A DNA stretch of 64,000 nt from Streptomyces sp. HUAS 15-9. Lineage in GTDB: Bacteria > Actinomycetota > Actinomycetes > Streptomycetales > Streptomycetaceae. The notes beneath the pieces were generated by a model. That model did not search any database. It was not told where the DNA came from and saw nothing but the letters and a program-made list of their open reading frames with translations. The stretch spans positions 3,596,001 through 3,660,000 of the forward strand of contig NZ_CP106798.1 of assembly GCF_025642155.1 (NCBI RefSeq), in the 5' to 3' direction. Shown one piece after another: positions 60,112 through 64,000 of the stretch (position 1 is its first letter; every line of letters starts with the position of its first letter). The position numbers and the translations under genes are program-made.

Positions 60112-60813
60112 ATGCGTACCCTCTCTCGCGCCGGCGCCGTGTGTGCCGTCGCGGCGGCCGCGCTGTTCGCCGCCCCTTCCGCCCATGCCACCCCTCCCGG
60201 TGACAACGGCACTGTGAAGATCCACGATGCGAAGACGGGCGAGGAGTTGCGCCGCAACGAACCGCACGTCTGCACGTTCTACCTGGACGCCTTCGGTTTC
60301 GACGGTGTGCAGGAGGTCGACTGGCACATCGAGGCGTGGGCTCCGACGGCCGCCCCGAAGGGCGAGACCGTGAAGTCCGGCGCCATCACTCTGGACGGCG
60401 AGGGACACGGCCGTACCGAGGACCTGTCGCTGCCCGACGGGCACTACAAGCTGTTCTGGAACTTCGACGGCGAGAAGGGCGCGGCCAAGCACAAGGTGTT
60501 CTGGACGGACTGCGCGGACTCGGAGGGCGGCGGCGGTGGCGGTACGACGCCGTCCTCGTCCCCGAGTTCCTCCGCGAGTGAGTCGGCGAGCCCGTCGGGT
60601 TCCGCGTCCCCGAGCGCTTCCCCCAGCGAGTCGACGGGCGGCGGCGAGTCGACGGCGCCGGCCGCGTCGCCGTCCGCGCCGGGTGGTGGCTCGGGCGGTC
60701 TGGCCGAGACGGGCAACGGCGCGCCGGTGGGTCTGTTGTCGGGTCTGGCGGCCGCACTGGTCGGCGCGGGCGGTTACCTGGTGTTCCGGCGCCGGAAGGC
60801 CGTCCGGGGCTGA
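60112..60813 (+). CDS. Sortase-anchored surface protein (LAETG signal)
   Basis: This 233-residue exported protein has a Sec signal (TLSRAGAVCAVAAAALFAAPSAHA). A small beta-rich domain with two Cys (NEPHVCTFYLDAFGFDGVQEVDWHIEAWAP, HKVFWTDCADSE) follows, then a Gly run and a Ser/Pro/Ala stalk. The C-terminal wall-sorting signal is LAETG, a hydrophobic helix (GLLSGLAAALVGAGGYLVF) and RRRK. LAxTG motifs are substrates of the class E sortases of Streptomyces. No sortase gene is in the window. The start is ATG at 60112, with ATG 60100 in frame upstream. Confidence 0.85.
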   Translation: MRTLSRAGAVCAVAAAALFAAPSAHATPPGDNGTVKIHDAKTGEELRRNEPHVCTFYLDAFGFDGVQEVDWHIEAWAPTAAPKGETVKSGAITLDGEGHGRTEDLSLPDGHYKLFWNFDGEKGAAKHKVFWTDCADSEGGGGGGTTPSSSPSSSASESASPSGSASPSASPSESTGGGESTAPAASPSAPGGGSGGLAETGNGAPVGLLSGLAAALVGAGGYLVFRRRKAVRG

Positions 60814-60820
60814 TGCCCGC

Positions 60821-60866
60821 ATGGGTGTGCCCCCGTGCTTCGCGTGAAGCACGGGGGCACACCCAT
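60821..60866. terminator. Bidirectional terminator between surface protein and ppc
   Basis: A perfect 21-bp stem (60821-60841 with 60846-60866; centre GTGCTTC-gcgt-GAAGCAC) separates the convergent genes. Confidence 0.85.
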
Positions 60867-60898
60867 GTCGTCGGCCGTCAGCCGATATCCATCAGCCG

Positions 60899-63631
<2,733 letters not shown>

Positions 63632-63826
63632 AGGTGCGGCTCCTTGCAGTGTTGAAGCTCATCTGGAGGGAACCCGGGTGTCTGCCGCGCGGCGCGTGCC
63701 GCATACGGGCCGGACATCCGGGAAGGAAACAGAGCGGACCGCGCTGTCCGACCGACTCCAAGGATAGGTGTCCATGGGGACGCGCTGGCTCACGGGCTCT
63801 TGTGGCCGGACACCGCGCTGCCATAC

Positions 63827-63856
63827 TTACGTCGCCGTAGGTTACGGAACCGTAGG
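63827..63856. promoter_or_regulatory. Two tandem 15-bp operator-like repeats
   Basis: TTACGTCGCCGTAGG (63827-63841) and TTACGGAACCGTAGG (63842-63856) are adjacent direct repeats, each with a TACG...CGTA inverted core. They lie just downstream of a possible plus-strand promoter (TTGTGG at 63800-63805, 18-bp spacer, TACTTA at 63824-63829). They look like a repressor site for the gene starting at 63932. The remainder of the 300-bp gap holds no ORF I support. Confidence 0.55.
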
Positions 63857-63931
63857 GAAGTCTGGGTACAGTCCCACTAGGTCGCCGCGACCCGGCACCC
63901 CCCTTCACCCTCGACCCCACAGGGGACGCCC

Positions 63932-64000
63932 ATGACCACGAGTTCCGATGTGATCGATGACGCCCCGCAGGCGACCGGTCCGATCCCTTCCGCCACGCTG
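63932..64000 (+). CDS. Start of a further gene, cut by right edge (possibly acyl-CoA desaturase)
   Basis: An ATG at 63932 has AGGGGA 6 bp upstream and opens MTTSSDVIDDAPQATGPIPS and a few more codons to the window end (23 codons). The N terminus resembles what I recall of the Streptomyces fatty-acid/acyl-CoA desaturase that follows ppc, but 23 residues cannot prove it. The tandem operator at 63827-63856 fits regulation by a lipid-responsive TetR repressor. Confidence 0.55.
   Translation, partial: MTTSSDVIDDAPQATGPIPSATL

Overview
The window looks like core-chromosome DNA from a Streptomyces. It has very high G+C with strong third-position bias, many GTG starts, and many 4-bp stop/start overlaps (GTGA or ATGA). 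It carries a tRNA-Leu with anticodon UAA that lacks an encoded CCA, which is the Streptomyces developmental tRNA bldA. From memory, the gene order (bldA, ndh, ppx, divIC, eno, two rpf genes, P450, mazG, mfd, glmU, prs, rplY, pth, ppc) matches the S. coelicolor SCO3077-SCO3128 neighbourhood. No database search was possible. I see no IS element, phage, CRISPR array or replication origin.

Layout. Positions 1-6.5 kb hold a cystathionine beta-synthase cut by the left edge, an SGNH hydrolase, a thiolase, three small unknown genes and a Bax-inhibitor-like membrane protein. bldA lies at 6847-6929 on the minus strand. Positions 7.3-12 kb carry a LolD/FtsX-type ABC transporter and a cyclopropane-fatty-acid-synthase-like methyltransferase. 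Positions 12.3-17.6 kb carry an NADH dehydrogenase with an upstream Rex-like operator, then a Ppx/GppA phosphatase, DUF501, DivIC and enolase on the same strand. Positions 18-20 kb hold two resuscitation-promoting factors, and the first has a clear c-di-AMP (ydaO) riboswitch leader. Positions 20-26.7 kb hold a P450, MazG, a SurA-like lipoprotein, a glycoside-hydrolase-like exported protein and a Ser/Thr kinase overlapping a membrane protein. A large HTH / N6-methylase-like / HsdS-like fusion occupies 26.9-29.4 kb. Small exported proteins, a GNAT, an HNH lipoprotein, mfd, an XRE regulator and a secreted phospholipase A2 follow. A second ABC/FtsX pair (38.7-42.1 kb), an MFS exporter, a DUF485/solute-symporter pair and a coiled-coil protein lead to 47.5 kb.

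Positions 47.5-52.7 kb hold a divergent cluster of SUKH immunity domains with deaminase-like and nuclease-like domains, related to polymorphic toxin systems. The largest gene there carries two apparent single-base frameshifts. After an orphan histidine kinase come an HTH/LAGLIDADG-like gene next to tRNA-Gln, then glmU, prs, rplY, pth, two exported or membrane proteins, ppc and the first codons of a further gene.

The most unusual items are: (1) the 26.9-29.4 kb protein, whose methylase motif IV reads HPPF instead of NPPF and whose coding region is packed with GTGAAC/GTTCAC hexamers that also form an inverted repeat in its own upstream region; (2) the SUKH/deaminase cluster; (3) a perfect 17-bp inverted repeat enclosing the -10 box of the probable rplY promoter; and (4) a recurrent leaderless arrangement (TANNNT box 6-7 bp before a start codon) at five genes.
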